DNA of 7,358 nt from Chloroflexota bacterium (GCA_002712125.1 PASL01000006.1:91154-98511), one strand, 5' to 3'; counted from the first letter of the stretch, positions 1 through 6,928 are shown. Notes: generated by a model not told the origin, from the letters alone. Made by a program: numbers and translations.

Positions 1-513
1 CCATTTATAGGATTATTTGCATCAAAAAAAGAATATCTTCGGCATATGCCGGGTCGAATAATCGGTAAAACAAAGGACAAAGATAATAATGATGCTTTTG
101 TACTTACATTGCAAACAAGAGAGCAGCATATAAGAAGAGAAAATGCAACATCCAATATATGTACTAGTACTCAATTAATATCACTAATTGTCACAGTTTA
201 CTTGGCTACATTAGGTAAGCATGGATTTAATGAACTATCTCATTTATGCTATCAAAAAGCTCATTATGCAGCATCTGAAATATCAAAAATTAAAGGTTTT
301 GAAATCTATAATAAAAAATTCTTTAATGAATTTGTTATTATATGTCCTGACCACCCAAAAAATATTAATAGTTTCTTATTAGAAAATAATATATTGGGCG
401 GTAAAGATGTTTCGAAAAGAATACATAATGGATTAATGATTGCTGTTACGGAAAAAAACTCAAAACATCAAATTGATACGTTAGTTAATATCTTAGGAAA
501 TTATAAATGTTAA
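1..513 (+). CDS. gcvPA: Glycine dehydrogenase (decarboxylating) subunit 1, C-terminal part (5' end outside window)
   Basis: This is the N-terminal half of the split P-protein of the glycine cleavage system. With GcvPB it binds glycine through PLP, decarboxylates it and passes the aminomethyl group to the lipoyl H-protein in the cytoplasm. The frame is open from base 1, giving 170 residues of a family of about 450, so roughly the last 40 percent is present. The frame starts with PFIGLFASKKEYLRHMPGR and continues into the strongly conserved TREQHIRRENATSNICT segment (residues about 53-69 of the fragment). The C-terminus has the usual VTEKNSKHQIDTLV ending. The ATG at base 46 lies inside the conserved MPGRI motif and is not a start. 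The stop codon overlaps the start of gcvPB, so the two are probably translationally coupled. The PLP lysine is in GcvPB, not here. The family call is secure; only the 5' end is missing. Confidence 0.96.
   Translation, partial: PFIGLFASKKEYLRHMPGRIIGKTKDKDNNDAFVLTLQTREQHIRRENATSNICTSTQLISLIVTVYLATLGKHGFNELSHLCYQKAHYAASEISKIKGFEIYNKKFFNEFVIICPDHPKNINSFLLENNILGGKDVSKRIHNGLMIAVTEKNSKHQIDTLVNILGNYKC
494..500 (+). promoter_or_regulatory. Ribosome binding site for gcvPB inside gcvPA
   Basis: The AGGAAA run at about 495-500 lies 6 bases before the gcvPB ATG at 507 and within the end of gcvPA. Together with the 7-base overlap of the two genes it supports this start and suggests translational coupling, which would help keep the two subunits in equal amounts. 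Confidence 0.55.
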
Positions 514-1958
514 AAAATCATGATAGCAATACTAAATTATTATTAGATATATCAAATGAAGGTAGAAGAGCATTTACTTTACCTGATTGTGATGTGCCCT
601 TACAAGAAATTACTGATAAAGATAATTTGATTAGTAACATAAATTTACCAGAGGTTTCTCAGTTAGATCTTGTCAGATACTTTACTAATTTGAGCCAAAA
701 GAATTTTTCTATTGATACAAACTTTTACCCTTTGGGTTCATGTACTATGAAATATAATCCTAAGGTTAATGACCAGATAGCGAGTCTTGATGGCTTTAGT
801 GGTATTCATCCTTATCAGCCACAAGAAACAGTACAAGGTGCAATAGAATTATTGTATGACTTACAAAAATTATTAGGAAAGATTACGGGTTTAGAAGGAG
901 TATCATTATCACCATTAGCTGGAGCACAAGGTGAATATTCAGGACTGTTAATTGCTAGAATGTTTCATGAAAGCAATGGAGATTCAAAAAGAAATATAGC
1001 TCTTGTTCCCGATTCAGCTCATGGTACAAATCCTGCGTCAGCAAAGATGGCTGGTCTTGAAGTGGTTACGGTAAAATCTGACGAAGAAGGCAATATAGAT
1101 ATTGAAAACTTGAAAGAACTAGCAAATGAGAAAACAGCAGTATTTATGATAACAATTCCTAGTACTCTAGGAATTTTTGAGCCAAATATTTTAGAAATTA
1201 CCAGGATAATCCATGAAAATGGTGGATTAGTTTACGCTGATGGTGCGAACTTAAATGCTTTACTAGGGCTAGTTAGGTTATCGGATCTTGGAGTTGATAT
1301 ATGTCACTCAAATCTTCATAAGACTTTTTCTACACCACATGGTGGTGGCGGACCAGGCTCAGGTCCAGTAATGGTAAATAGTAAACTCAAAAAATTTCTC
1401 CCTTATCCAGTAGCAGAAAAAAACAATAATGATTATAAATTGATTAAACCTGAAAATTCCATTGGTACGATTAATGGATTTTATGGTTCATTTTTAATTG
1501 CTGTTAGAGCTTATTCTTATATTAGGTCATTAGGGAAAAATGGGATTAAATCTATTTCAGAAAATGCAATAATCAATGCTAACTATATTCAATCTCAACT
1601 GAAAGATTTCTATGAAGTTTTTTCGGATAGATATTGTATGCATGAAACTGTAATTTCTGCAAAAAAACAGAAAAAAAATGGAATCTCAGCATTGGATATT
1701 GCAAAAAGGTTACTTGATTATGGAGTCCATGCCCCTACAATGTATTTTCCTTTAATTGTTGAAGAAGCATTAATGATAGAACCAACAGAATCAGAGACAA
1801 AAGAAACTTTGGATAATTTTATTTCTATAATGTTGAAAATTCATGATGAGGTAACAAATTCTCCCGAACTTGTTAAGAATGCTCCACATAATGTTTTTCA
1901 TAAAAGATTAGATGAAGCTTCAGCTGCAAGAAATCCAATATTAAAATGGATAAAATAA
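507..1958 (+). CDS. gcvPB: Glycine dehydrogenase (decarboxylating) subunit 2
   Basis: This is the PLP-carrying half of the split glycine decarboxylase P-protein (EC 1.4.4.2). It is 483 residues, the normal length for GcvPB. Visible landmarks in order are FYPLGSCTMKYNPK (residues 73-86), the LSPLAGAQGEYSGLL segment (134-148), DSAHGTNPAS (169-178), YADGANLNA (243-251, with Asp245 placed to contact the pyridine nitrogen of PLP) and SNLHKTFSTPHGGGGPG (268-284). Lys272 in that last motif is the residue expected to form the Schiff base with PLP. The C-terminus RLDEASAARNPILKW is typical of the family. The start overlaps gcvPA by 7 bases and has an AGGA-type ribosome binding site. No key residue is missing and no frameshift is seen, so the enzyme should be functional with GcvPA and the T, H and L proteins encoded elsewhere. 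Confidence 0.97.
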   Translation: MLKNHDSNTKLLLDISNEGRRAFTLPDCDVPLQEITDKDNLISNINLPEVSQLDLVRYFTNLSQKNFSIDTNFYPLGSCTMKYNPKVNDQIASLDGFSGIHPYQPQETVQGAIELLYDLQKLLGKITGLEGVSLSPLAGAQGEYSGLLIARMFHESNGDSKRNIALVPDSAHGTNPASAKMAGLEVVTVKSDEEGNIDIENLKELANEKTAVFMITIPSTLGIFEPNILEITRIIHENGGLVYADGANLNALLGLVRLSDLGVDICHSNLHKTFSTPHGGGGPGSGPVMVNSKLKKFLPYPVAEKNNNDYKLIKPENSIGTINGFYGSFLIAVRAYSYIRSLGKNGIKSISENAIINANYIQSQLKDFYEVFSDRYCMHETVISAKKQKKNGISALDIAKRLLDYGVHAPTMYFPLIVEEALMIEPTESETKETLDNFISIMLKIHDEVTNSPELVKNAPHNVFHKRLDEASAARNPILKWIK

Positions 1959-1975
1959 AATTTTTATTTTATACT
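1947..1975 (+). promoter_or_regulatory. Candidate promoter for the aldolase-kinase pair
   Basis: TGGATA at 1947-1952 (4 of 6 to the sigma70 -35 box) is followed after 17 bases by TATACT at 1970-1975 (5 of 6 to the -10 box). Transcription would start near 1982, leaving a leader of about 28 bases before the TTG at 2010. A second TATACT at 1975-1980 repeats the -10 box. In DNA this AT-rich such matches arise easily, so read-through from gcvPAB remains possible. Confidence 0.3.
1950..1972. repeat. Perfect 11-bp A/T-only inverted repeat at the gcvPB stop codon
   Basis: ATAAAATAAAA at 1950-1960 is the exact reverse complement of 1962-1972, around a single central base at 1961. It spans the gcvPB stop codon and overlaps the candidate promoter. 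It contains no G or C, so an RNA hairpin would be weak and would need to open a few central pairs for a loop. It could be a weak bidirectional-type terminator, an operator, or chance in AT-rich sequence. Confidence 0.3.
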
Positions 1976-1997
1976 ATACTCTGATTAAATAATATTT

Positions 1998-2002
1998 AGG
2001 AG
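1998..2002 (+). promoter_or_regulatory. Shine-Dalgarno AGGAG that fixes the TTG start of the aldolase
   Basis: A full AGGAG lies 7 bases upstream of the TTG at 2010. The first in-frame ATG, at 2028, has no such site at a normal distance. This spacing is the reason for choosing the TTG start. Confidence 0.75.
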
Positions 2003-2009
2003 TAAAAAT

Positions 2010-2690
2010 TTGGCTAGACACACTAAGATGAAAGTTCTTAATAGTATAAATGATATAGGTGTAGTTCCTGTATTTTATAATGGTGATATTGATGTACTAA
2101 AAAATGTAGCAACTTCCTGCGCAGCAGGTGGTATATTATTACTTGAGTTTACAAATAGAGGAGATCATGCTTGGGAAGTTTTTTCTGAATTAGAAAAATT
2201 TTGTAGTAAAAACTTACCGGAAGTTATTTTAGGAGCAGGTTCAATAGTTGATGCCGGTACTGCCTCTATGTATATTTCATCTGGGGCTAATTTTATAGTG
2301 GGTCCGGTAACAAATTTTGAGGTTGCTAAGGTATGTAATAGAAGAAAAATTCCTTATATGCCTGGCTGTGGAACAGCCTCAGAAATTTCAAATGCTCAAG
2401 AACAGGGAGCAGATATTGTAAAAATTTTTCCTGGTAGTGCTGTTGGTGGACCAAGTTTTGTAAAAGATGTATTGGGACCAATGCCTTGGTCAGATATTAT
2501 GCCAACAGGAGGAGTTGATATAACAGAAGAATCTCTAAAGCCTTGGTTTGACTCTGGCGTTATTGCTGTAGGGATGGGATCAAAATTTATATCTAGTGAT
2601 ATTATCAAGGATAAAAACTGGGACTTATTAAAAGAAAGAAGTTTGTCGGTTTGCAAACTTGCAAAGAGATTAAAAGAGAAGAAAGGCTAA
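2010..2690 (+). CDS. eda: KDPG/KHG-type class I aldolase (bifunctional 4-hydroxy-2-oxoglutarate / 2-dehydro-3-deoxyphosphogluconate aldolase)
   Basis: It is predicted to cleave 2-keto-3-deoxy-6-phosphogluconate into pyruvate and glyceraldehyde 3-phosphate, the last step of the Entner-Doudoroff route, through a Schiff base; related enzymes also split 4-hydroxy-2-oxoglutarate. At 226 residues it is a single TIM barrel of normal length for the longer Eda subgroup. Glu46 and Arg50 in LLEFTNRG match the family's catalytic Glu and substrate-binding Arg. Lys138 in VKIFPGSAVGG is the expected Schiff-base lysine, and PTGGV (165-169) is the phosphate-binding loop. TTG at 2010 is preferred over the ATG at 2028 because of the AGGAG site, and because MARHTKMKVLNSI matches the MARF..-type N-terminus that I recall for this subgroup. 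The kinase that would make its substrate follows after 2 bases, so the two are almost certainly one operon. Confidence 0.93.
   Translation: MARHTKMKVLNSINDIGVVPVFYNGDIDVLKNVATSCAAGGILLLEFTNRGDHAWEVFSELEKFCSKNLPEVILGAGSIVDAGTASMYISSGANFIVGPVTNFEVAKVCNRRKIPYMPGCGTASEISNAQEQGADIVKIFPGSAVGGPSFVKDVLGPMPWSDIMPTGGVDITEESLKPWFDSGVIAVGMGSKFISSDIIKDKNWDLLKERSLSVCKLAKRLKEKKG
2681..2686 (+). promoter_or_regulatory. Ribosome binding site for the kinase
   Basis: GAAAGG ends 6 bases before the ATG at 2693 and lies inside the last codons of the aldolase. It decides the kinase start: the upstream in-frame ATG at 2651 lies well inside the aldolase and lacks the family's N-terminus. Confidence 0.6.
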
Positions 2691-2692
2691 AC

Positions 2693-3718
2693 ATGTCAAA
2701 TATTGTTACTTTTGGAGAAATTATGTTGCGATTGGCAACTCAACGAAGAGAGAGGTTTACTCAAGCAAGAGAATTTGAAGTAACTTATGGTGGAGGAGAA
2801 TGTAATGTTGCTGTTACTTTATCAAATTTCGGTTTAGACGCAACTTTTGTGTCAGCTATACCAGATAATGACATAGGACAATCTTGTATAAATTATATTA
2901 GGCAATTTGGTGTGGATACTTCAAAAATTTTAAGACAAGGAAAAAGGCTAGGAATATATTTTCTTGAGTCAGGTGCATCAATGAGAGCTTCGAAAGTTGT
3001 ATACGATCGAGCAGCATCTGCTATTTCCGAGATACAATCAAATCAATTTAATTGGGAAGAAATTTTTGATGGAAAATCATGGTTTCATTTTACTGGTATT
3101 ACTCCAGCAATTTCATCTACTGCTTCTAATGAGTGTATGGTCGCTGCAAAAACAGCAAAAAAAATGGGACTAACTGTTAGTGCAGATATGAATTATAGAA
3201 AAAATTTATGGTCACCAGAAGAAGCGCAAAAAACAATGATTCCTTTGATGGAGTACGTAGACGTTGCAATTGGTAATGAAGAAGATGCTGAAAAATGTTT
3301 AGGAATTGCTGCTGAAGGAGTTGATGTTACTACAGGTGAAATCGATGCTAATGCTTATGAATCTGTTGTTAAAAACTTGGTTAGTAAGTATGGGTTTAAA
3401 AAAGTTGCTATAACATTACGCGAGAGCCATTCTGCTGATGACAATGATTGGAGTGCTATTTATTTTGATGGTGCAGATATTCTTATTGGAAAGAAGTATC
3501 CAGTAAGAATAGTTGACAGAGTTGGAGGAGGGGATGCATTTTGTGGTGGTATGATTTATGGACTTAACAGAGATGACTGGTCTTCACGAGAAGTTCTAGA
3601 TTTCGCCGTTGCCTCTTCAGCTGTTTCTCATACATTTCATGGAGATTTTAATTTAGTTTCTTTGAAAGAAGTACTTTCTGTTGCGGGTGGTGATACATCT
3701 GGTAGAGTTCAAAGATAA
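2693..3718 (+). CDS. kdgK: 2-keto-3-deoxygluconate kinase, PfkB/ribokinase family
   Basis: It is predicted to phosphorylate 2-keto-3-deoxygluconate (or a close 2-keto-3-deoxy sugar acid) at O6 using ATP, supplying the aldolase just upstream. With the start at 2693 it is 341 residues, the usual length. Landmarks are VTFGEIMLRL (4-13), the N-terminal sugar-binding GGGECNVA (33-40), YDRAASA (104-110), NYRKNLW (167-173) and GGGDAFCGG (278-286) with Asp281 as catalytic base and the anion hole. Tyr104, Arg106 and Arg169 sit where KDG kinases bind the substrate carboxylate, which favours KDG over fructose or ribose; this mapping is from memory of the family. The open frame extends back to 2651, but that part lies inside the aldolase. 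The stop codon is immediately followed by the stop codon of the opposite-strand amidohydrolase, with no room for a separate terminator. Confidence 0.92.
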   Translation: MSNIVTFGEIMLRLATQRRERFTQAREFEVTYGGGECNVAVTLSNFGLDATFVSAIPDNDIGQSCINYIRQFGVDTSKILRQGKRLGIYFLESGASMRASKVVYDRAASAISEIQSNQFNWEEIFDGKSWFHFTGITPAISSTASNECMVAAKTAKKMGLTVSADMNYRKNLWSPEEAQKTMIPLMEYVDVAIGNEEDAEKCLGIAAEGVDVTTGEIDANAYESVVKNLVSKYGFKKVAITLRESHSADDNDWSAIYFDGADILIGKKYPVRIVDRVGGGDAFCGGMIYGLNRDDWSSREVLDFAVASSAVSHTFHGDFNLVSLKEVLSVAGGDTSGRVQR

Positions 3719-5152
3719 TTAAAAACTTTTATATAATTTACTTTTTTCTAGATTGATAACTTGAAAATTCACTCCAGATTTTTCAGCTACAGGTTTGCCT
3801 TCTTCAAGAATAAGCCATGTTCCATTATCTGAAACAGATTTTCCATTTATCATTATAACTTTTCCTGCAACGAGTGACATACAGGCTTTGTTTGTTTGTG
3901 GATCAATGATAGTTATGTCTGCATCAGAACCTTCAGATAAATGACCCTTATTTTCTAGTCCTAGCATTTTTGAAGGAGAATAGCTAAGTTTAATTACGGC
4001 GTCTTTGAGGCTCAATGCTCCAAAATTAACAAGAGCCATTGTTTTTTCTATTGCAACATTTCTGGGTATATATCCCCCATCTGTAGATATAGCATCAATC
4101 ACAAAATCATCGCTATTTTCATATTTTTCTGTTGATAATCTAAATGCACTAGATGGTGGATTTACTGGAAAACTCAAGCTTGCATTTGTTAAAGATTTTT
4201 CCCAAAATTTAACTGCTTCATCTCCGTTAACTAACACATTACGATTGTTTTTTACAGTCAATGCAGAACCGTATCCCTCAGATAAAGCCTTCCGTAATCC
4301 GTTTTCATTAGGCTCATATCCACCTAATATAAGACAATTTTGTGCAACATTATATACAAGATTGCCGTTTTCATCACACAGTCCATTAGTTCCATTTATC
4401 TTGGACATATACGCTTCAGTTACCCAGTGATTTTTCATGTTTTTTATTATTGATATAGCTTCTTCAACTTCTTTTTCTTCTTTATTTACCAAACCTCTAG
4501 TGTATGAGTTTATATGTGCTACATGAAGCCTTCCTTGGTCCGTAGACTCTGGAACTTCTCTTAATCCTATTATGTCACTTCCTGCAGTTTTTGATCCAAC
4601 ATGAAAAGCTACCCAAGATAATTGATCATTAGCTTCCTTGATTACTCTGCTATTTGCATCAACACTAAACGGAAAATATCCTCCCAGTATCTTAACTCCA
4701 ATCCCACCCCTTTTTTTTACATCAAAAATTGTATCTCTTAAGGTGATATTATCTGGATCGTCTTTGTTTACAGTTTTATGGGGAACTAGACCCATGATTG
4801 TTGCTACACTTAAACCAGCTCCATTGTTTTTCATACCCTCAACCATGATGTCTGGTTCACCAGCCAAATCTAAGGCTGTTGTTGTTCCTGACTCAGCAAG
4901 CATTTTGTGACCATAATCGCTATTGATATTATCGTTGAATACTGCAGAAAGATGGGCATGTGTATCAATATGCCCTGGCATAAGAATTTTATTTTCTTGA
5001 TCGATTGTTTCAGGGCTTCTAGAAGTTTGAATATTCTTAGCTATTTCATAAATTTTTCCATACTTAATACCTACATCTAATTTTTCATCGATGTTATTTT
5101 TTGGATCAATTACTCTTGAATTTTTTATAATTAAATCTAAATTTTTATTCAT
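3719..5152 (-). CDS. Metal-dependent amidohydrolase, D-aminoacylase / N-acyl-D-glutamate deacylase-like, substrate unknown
   Basis: This is a cytoplasmic amidohydrolase-superfamily enzyme of 477 residues; no signal peptide is seen. The order of motifs is that of a complete binuclear site: His65 and His67 in GHIDTHAHL (60-68), Lys154 in GVKILGGYFPF as the probable carboxylated bridging lysine, His184 in AFHVGS, His210 or His213 in LHVAHINSY, and Asp358 in AISTDGGYIP (354-363) as catalytic acid/base. The N-terminal LIIKNSRVIDPKNN (8-21) and the C-terminal GSDADITIID (408-417) form the small beta-sandwich typical of D-aminoacylases, dihydroorotases and hydantoinases. Likely chemistry is hydrolysis of an amide or N-acyl bond; I cannot name the substrate. 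Dihydroorotase is less likely because of the different HxH context and the STDGG motif. It is convergent with the kinase, with zero spacing, and divergent from the membrane protein gene across 30 bases. The start codon has no good Shine-Dalgarno; a TAGA stretch is the only candidate. Confidence 0.82.
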   Translation of the reverse strand: MNKNLDLIIKNSRVIDPKNNIDEKLDVGIKYGKIYEIAKNIQTSRSPETIDQENKILMPGHIDTHAHLSAVFNDNINSDYGHKMLAESGTTTALDLAGEPDIMVEGMKNNGAGLSVATIMGLVPHKTVNKDDPDNITLRDTIFDVKKRGGIGVKILGGYFPFSVDANSRVIKEANDQLSWVAFHVGSKTAGSDIIGLREVPESTDQGRLHVAHINSYTRGLVNKEEKEVEEAISIIKNMKNHWVTEAYMSKINGTNGLCDENGNLVYNVAQNCLILGGYEPNENGLRKALSEGYGSALTVKNNRNVLVNGDEAVKFWEKSLTNASLSFPVNPPSSAFRLSTEKYENSDDFVIDAISTDGGYIPRNVAIEKTMALVNFGALSLKDAVIKLSYSPSKMLGLENKGHLSEGSDADITIIDPQTNKACMSLVAGKVIMINGKSVSDNGTWLILEEGKPVAEKSGVNFQVINLEKSKLYKSF

Positions 5153-5182
5153 GGATTTTTTCTAATCATTTATAATATTGTT
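5148..5182 (+). promoter_or_regulatory. Candidate promoter giving a leaderless mRNA
   Basis: A perfect TATAAT lies at 5171-5176, exactly 6 bases before the ATG at 5183. The normal -10 to start distance therefore puts the first transcribed base at or beside the A of the ATG. The box 17 bases upstream is a weak TTCATG at 5148-5153, across the start codon of the divergent amidohydrolase. No Shine-Dalgarno is present, which agrees with leaderless translation. Confidence 0.5.
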
Positions 5183-5728
5183 ATGAAAAAATTTTACTAT
5201 TTAATTTTTATTATAATATTAATTAATTTATCAAGTACTTTATTTGCTCAGGAAAGTAATTCACTTCCAGGTTATAAATATCTTGGTAAATATAATTCGG
5301 ACCCTCATGAAGTTCAAGTATATATAACACCTAGCGATCCTAAAATTGGAATAATAAGACTTGCAACTAAAATAAAAAATGCTGAGGATAAAAATTATAT
5401 TAAAAATGCTAAAGTAACTATCTACTTAACCAGTAAAGATTCAGGTGCAAAGCTATATAATTTAGCATTAAACTCCCCTAATGATTATGTTCATTATTTG
5501 TCTCAATTTGAACTAGAGGAATCAGGAGAATGGGTAGTGGACTTAGAAGTAGAAAGTGAAAAAGGTAAAAGTTTAACTATACTTGATTTTGTTGTTTCTG
5601 ATGAAGTTCGTGCGGGATACAACAATATTTGGGGTACTGTACTTTTTTTGCTTGTTTGTGTATCATTTTTGGGCGGAATTTTTTGGCTAAGAATTAGTTC
5701 AAAGAGAATAAAGAAAAGACAAAATTAG
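5183..5728 (+). CDS. Secreted, membrane-anchored protein with a YtkA/FixH-like beta-sandwich domain
   Basis: I do not recognise a named gene. The 181-residue product begins MKK followed by a hydrophobic stretch (residues 4-21) and LFAQES, a likely signal peptide cut after Ala22. Residues about 40-140 are predicted extracytoplasmic and rich in beta strands: PHEVQVYITPSDPKIG, then AKVTIYLTSKDSG, then the FELEESGEWVVDLEVES segment. This order resembles YtkA-like and FixH domains, Ig-like folds seen in copper-handling and cytochrome-oxidase-associated proteins. There is no Cys or His/Met cluster that would show metal binding. One transmembrane helix lies at about 149-169, followed by a basic tail (SSKRIKKRQN), giving an outside domain with a short cytoplasmic tail. 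Its stop codon overlaps that of the opposite-strand dehydratase by 4 bases. The membrane topology is more certain than the domain assignment. Confidence 0.75.
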   Translation: MKKFYYLIFIIILINLSSTLFAQESNSLPGYKYLGKYNSDPHEVQVYITPSDPKIGIIRLATKIKNAEDKNYIKNAKVTIYLTSKDSGAKLYNLALNSPNDYVHYLSQFELEESGEWVVDLEVESEKGKSLTILDFVVSDEVRAGYNNIWGTVLFLLVCVSFLGGIFWLRISSKRIKKRQN

Positions 5729-6894
5729 TAGTCTTTTAGACCTCCATCATAAAATATTAATGGATCTCTGTCATAATGCTTTGGTGGATAATGTTTAAAT
5801 GCTTCTTCATTTAAATTTACCCCAATCCCTGGTTTATTTGGTATTTCAAGATATCCACCTACACGCTTAATTGGTTCGTCAACTAAATCTTTTTTTATAC
5901 CTAAATTATCATCATATGGATATTCTTGTACAGGTATATTATGAACCGATGCATCTATTTGAACACATGATGCAGTAAGCACACAACTTAAGGGGTTATG
6001 TGGAACAACTCCTGTATAAAAAGCTTCAGCCATATTTGATATTTTCTTTACGTTCGTAATCCCACCTGCTAGAGAGAGATCTGGCCTAATATAACTAGCA
6101 CCTTGATTAACTAATAAATCCTTAAATTGATACACAGTATATAATCTTTCTCCCATAGCTATTGGAATGGGCTGCTGACTTGCAACTAATTTCCATTGTT
6201 CCATGTTTTCTGGTTCAATTGGATCTTCAAAAAAATATAAATTTAAGTCTTTGAGAGCATTTCCAATTGCTATTGCTTCAGGAGGGGTCAGTCTGTTTAC
6301 AACATCTATCATTATATCAATATCAGAACCTACTGCTTTTCTTACTGCTTCAACTCTTTCGTAAGCATGTCTTTGCATTGAAGTGAAACTCATTTTTTCT
6401 AATCCGGATCCTTCAGCAAAACTTTTTGATCCAAAACTTCCAAATGGGTATAACCTGACTGCAGTAAAACCTTCTTGAATTTTTTTTTCTGCATCTTCAG
6501 CTAATTCTTCTTTACTTACACCTTGTAGATGCGTGTACAACCTTACCTTGTCTCTTACTTTTCCTCCTAGTAGTTCGTATACAGGTTTATTGTAAGCCTT
6601 ACCCTTAATATCCCATAAGGCAATATCTATAGCCCCCATAGCGGCCATCATGTCAGATCCACCTCTAAAAATTTGCCTTCGGAACATATGTTGCCAATGT
6701 TTTTCTATTTCTAAAGGATTTTTATTAATTAAATACTCTTCACAATACTTTACCCCTGCCATTGAAACAAAAGGTGTTCCACTGGTCCCAGAGGCTGGAT
6801 GTATCTCTCCATAACCTACTATATTTTCATCTGTAGTGATTTTCACATAATTGTATCTATCACCTGAAAGTGTTTTTATTTCTTTAATTTTCAT
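5725..6894 (-). CDS. Mandelate racemase/muconate lactonizing (enolase superfamily) protein, ManD-like sugar-acid dehydratase homologue
   Basis: It is probably a Mg-dependent dehydratase turning an aldonic or uronic acid into its 2-keto-3-deoxy form, but one key residue differs. The 389 residues have the normal two-domain layout: capping domain (about 1-110, with ALWDIKGKAYNKPVYELLGG at 92-111), then the barrel. Metal ligands are Asp197 (IMIDVVNRLTP), Glu223 (FFEDPIEPEN) and Glu249 (AMGERLYT). Asp272 (RPDLSLAGG), His299 (VVPHNPLS) and Glu324 match other conserved barrel-end residues. The DV..RLTP..A and FFEDP..PEN pattern is closest to mannonate dehydratase/RspA (ManD), where the first motif reads DVHHRLTP; here the His two after the metal Asp is Val199. 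Arg147 sits at the second-strand position often held by Lys. Substrate is therefore uncertain. It is divergent from a second enolase-superfamily gene and convergent, with a 4-base overlap, with the membrane protein gene. No strong Shine-Dalgarno precedes the ATG. Confidence 0.88.
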   Translation of the reverse strand: MKIKEIKTLSGDRYNYVKITTDENIVGYGEIHPASGTSGTPFVSMAGVKYCEEYLINKNPLEIEKHWQHMFRRQIFRGGSDMMAAMGAIDIALWDIKGKAYNKPVYELLGGKVRDKVRLYTHLQGVSKEELAEDAEKKIQEGFTAVRLYPFGSFGSKSFAEGSGLEKMSFTSMQRHAYERVEAVRKAVGSDIDIMIDVVNRLTPPEAIAIGNALKDLNLYFFEDPIEPENMEQWKLVASQQPIPIAMGERLYTVYQFKDLLVNQGASYIRPDLSLAGGITNVKKISNMAEAFYTGVVPHNPLSCVLTASCVQIDASVHNIPVQEYPYDDNLGIKKDLVDEPIKRVGGYLEIPNKPGIGVNLNEEAFKHYPPKHYDRDPLIFYDGGLKDY

Positions 6895-6928
6895 CTTATT
6901 TCTTATTTTCTTGCTTAAATTTTTCTTA

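Noticed and set aside
46..48. ATG as start of a short 155-residue gene
   Set aside because: The frame is open to base 1 and the residues before it match GcvPA, so this Met is internal to the conserved MPGRI motif.
2651..2653. ATG as the kinase start
   Set aside because: It would overlap the aldolase by 40 bases and add 14 charged residues foreign to the family; the ATG at 2693 has a ribosome binding site and the family's N-terminus.
2396..2656. 86-residue minus-strand open frame
   Set aside because: It lies entirely within the aldolase, opposite conserved catalytic codons, and has no family features; it is a shadow.
4005..4430. 141-residue plus-strand open frame
   Set aside because: It is antisense to the well-conserved amidohydrolase and shows no protein-like motif.
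4638..4910. 90-residue plus-strand open frame
   Set aside because: It is antisense to the amidohydrolase around its carboxylated-lysine motif; its hydrophobic look comes from the opposite strand.
5725..6894. Naming the gene manD, rspA or dgoD
   Set aside because: The catalytic His typical of these groups is missing, so a specific symbol would overstate what the sequence shows.
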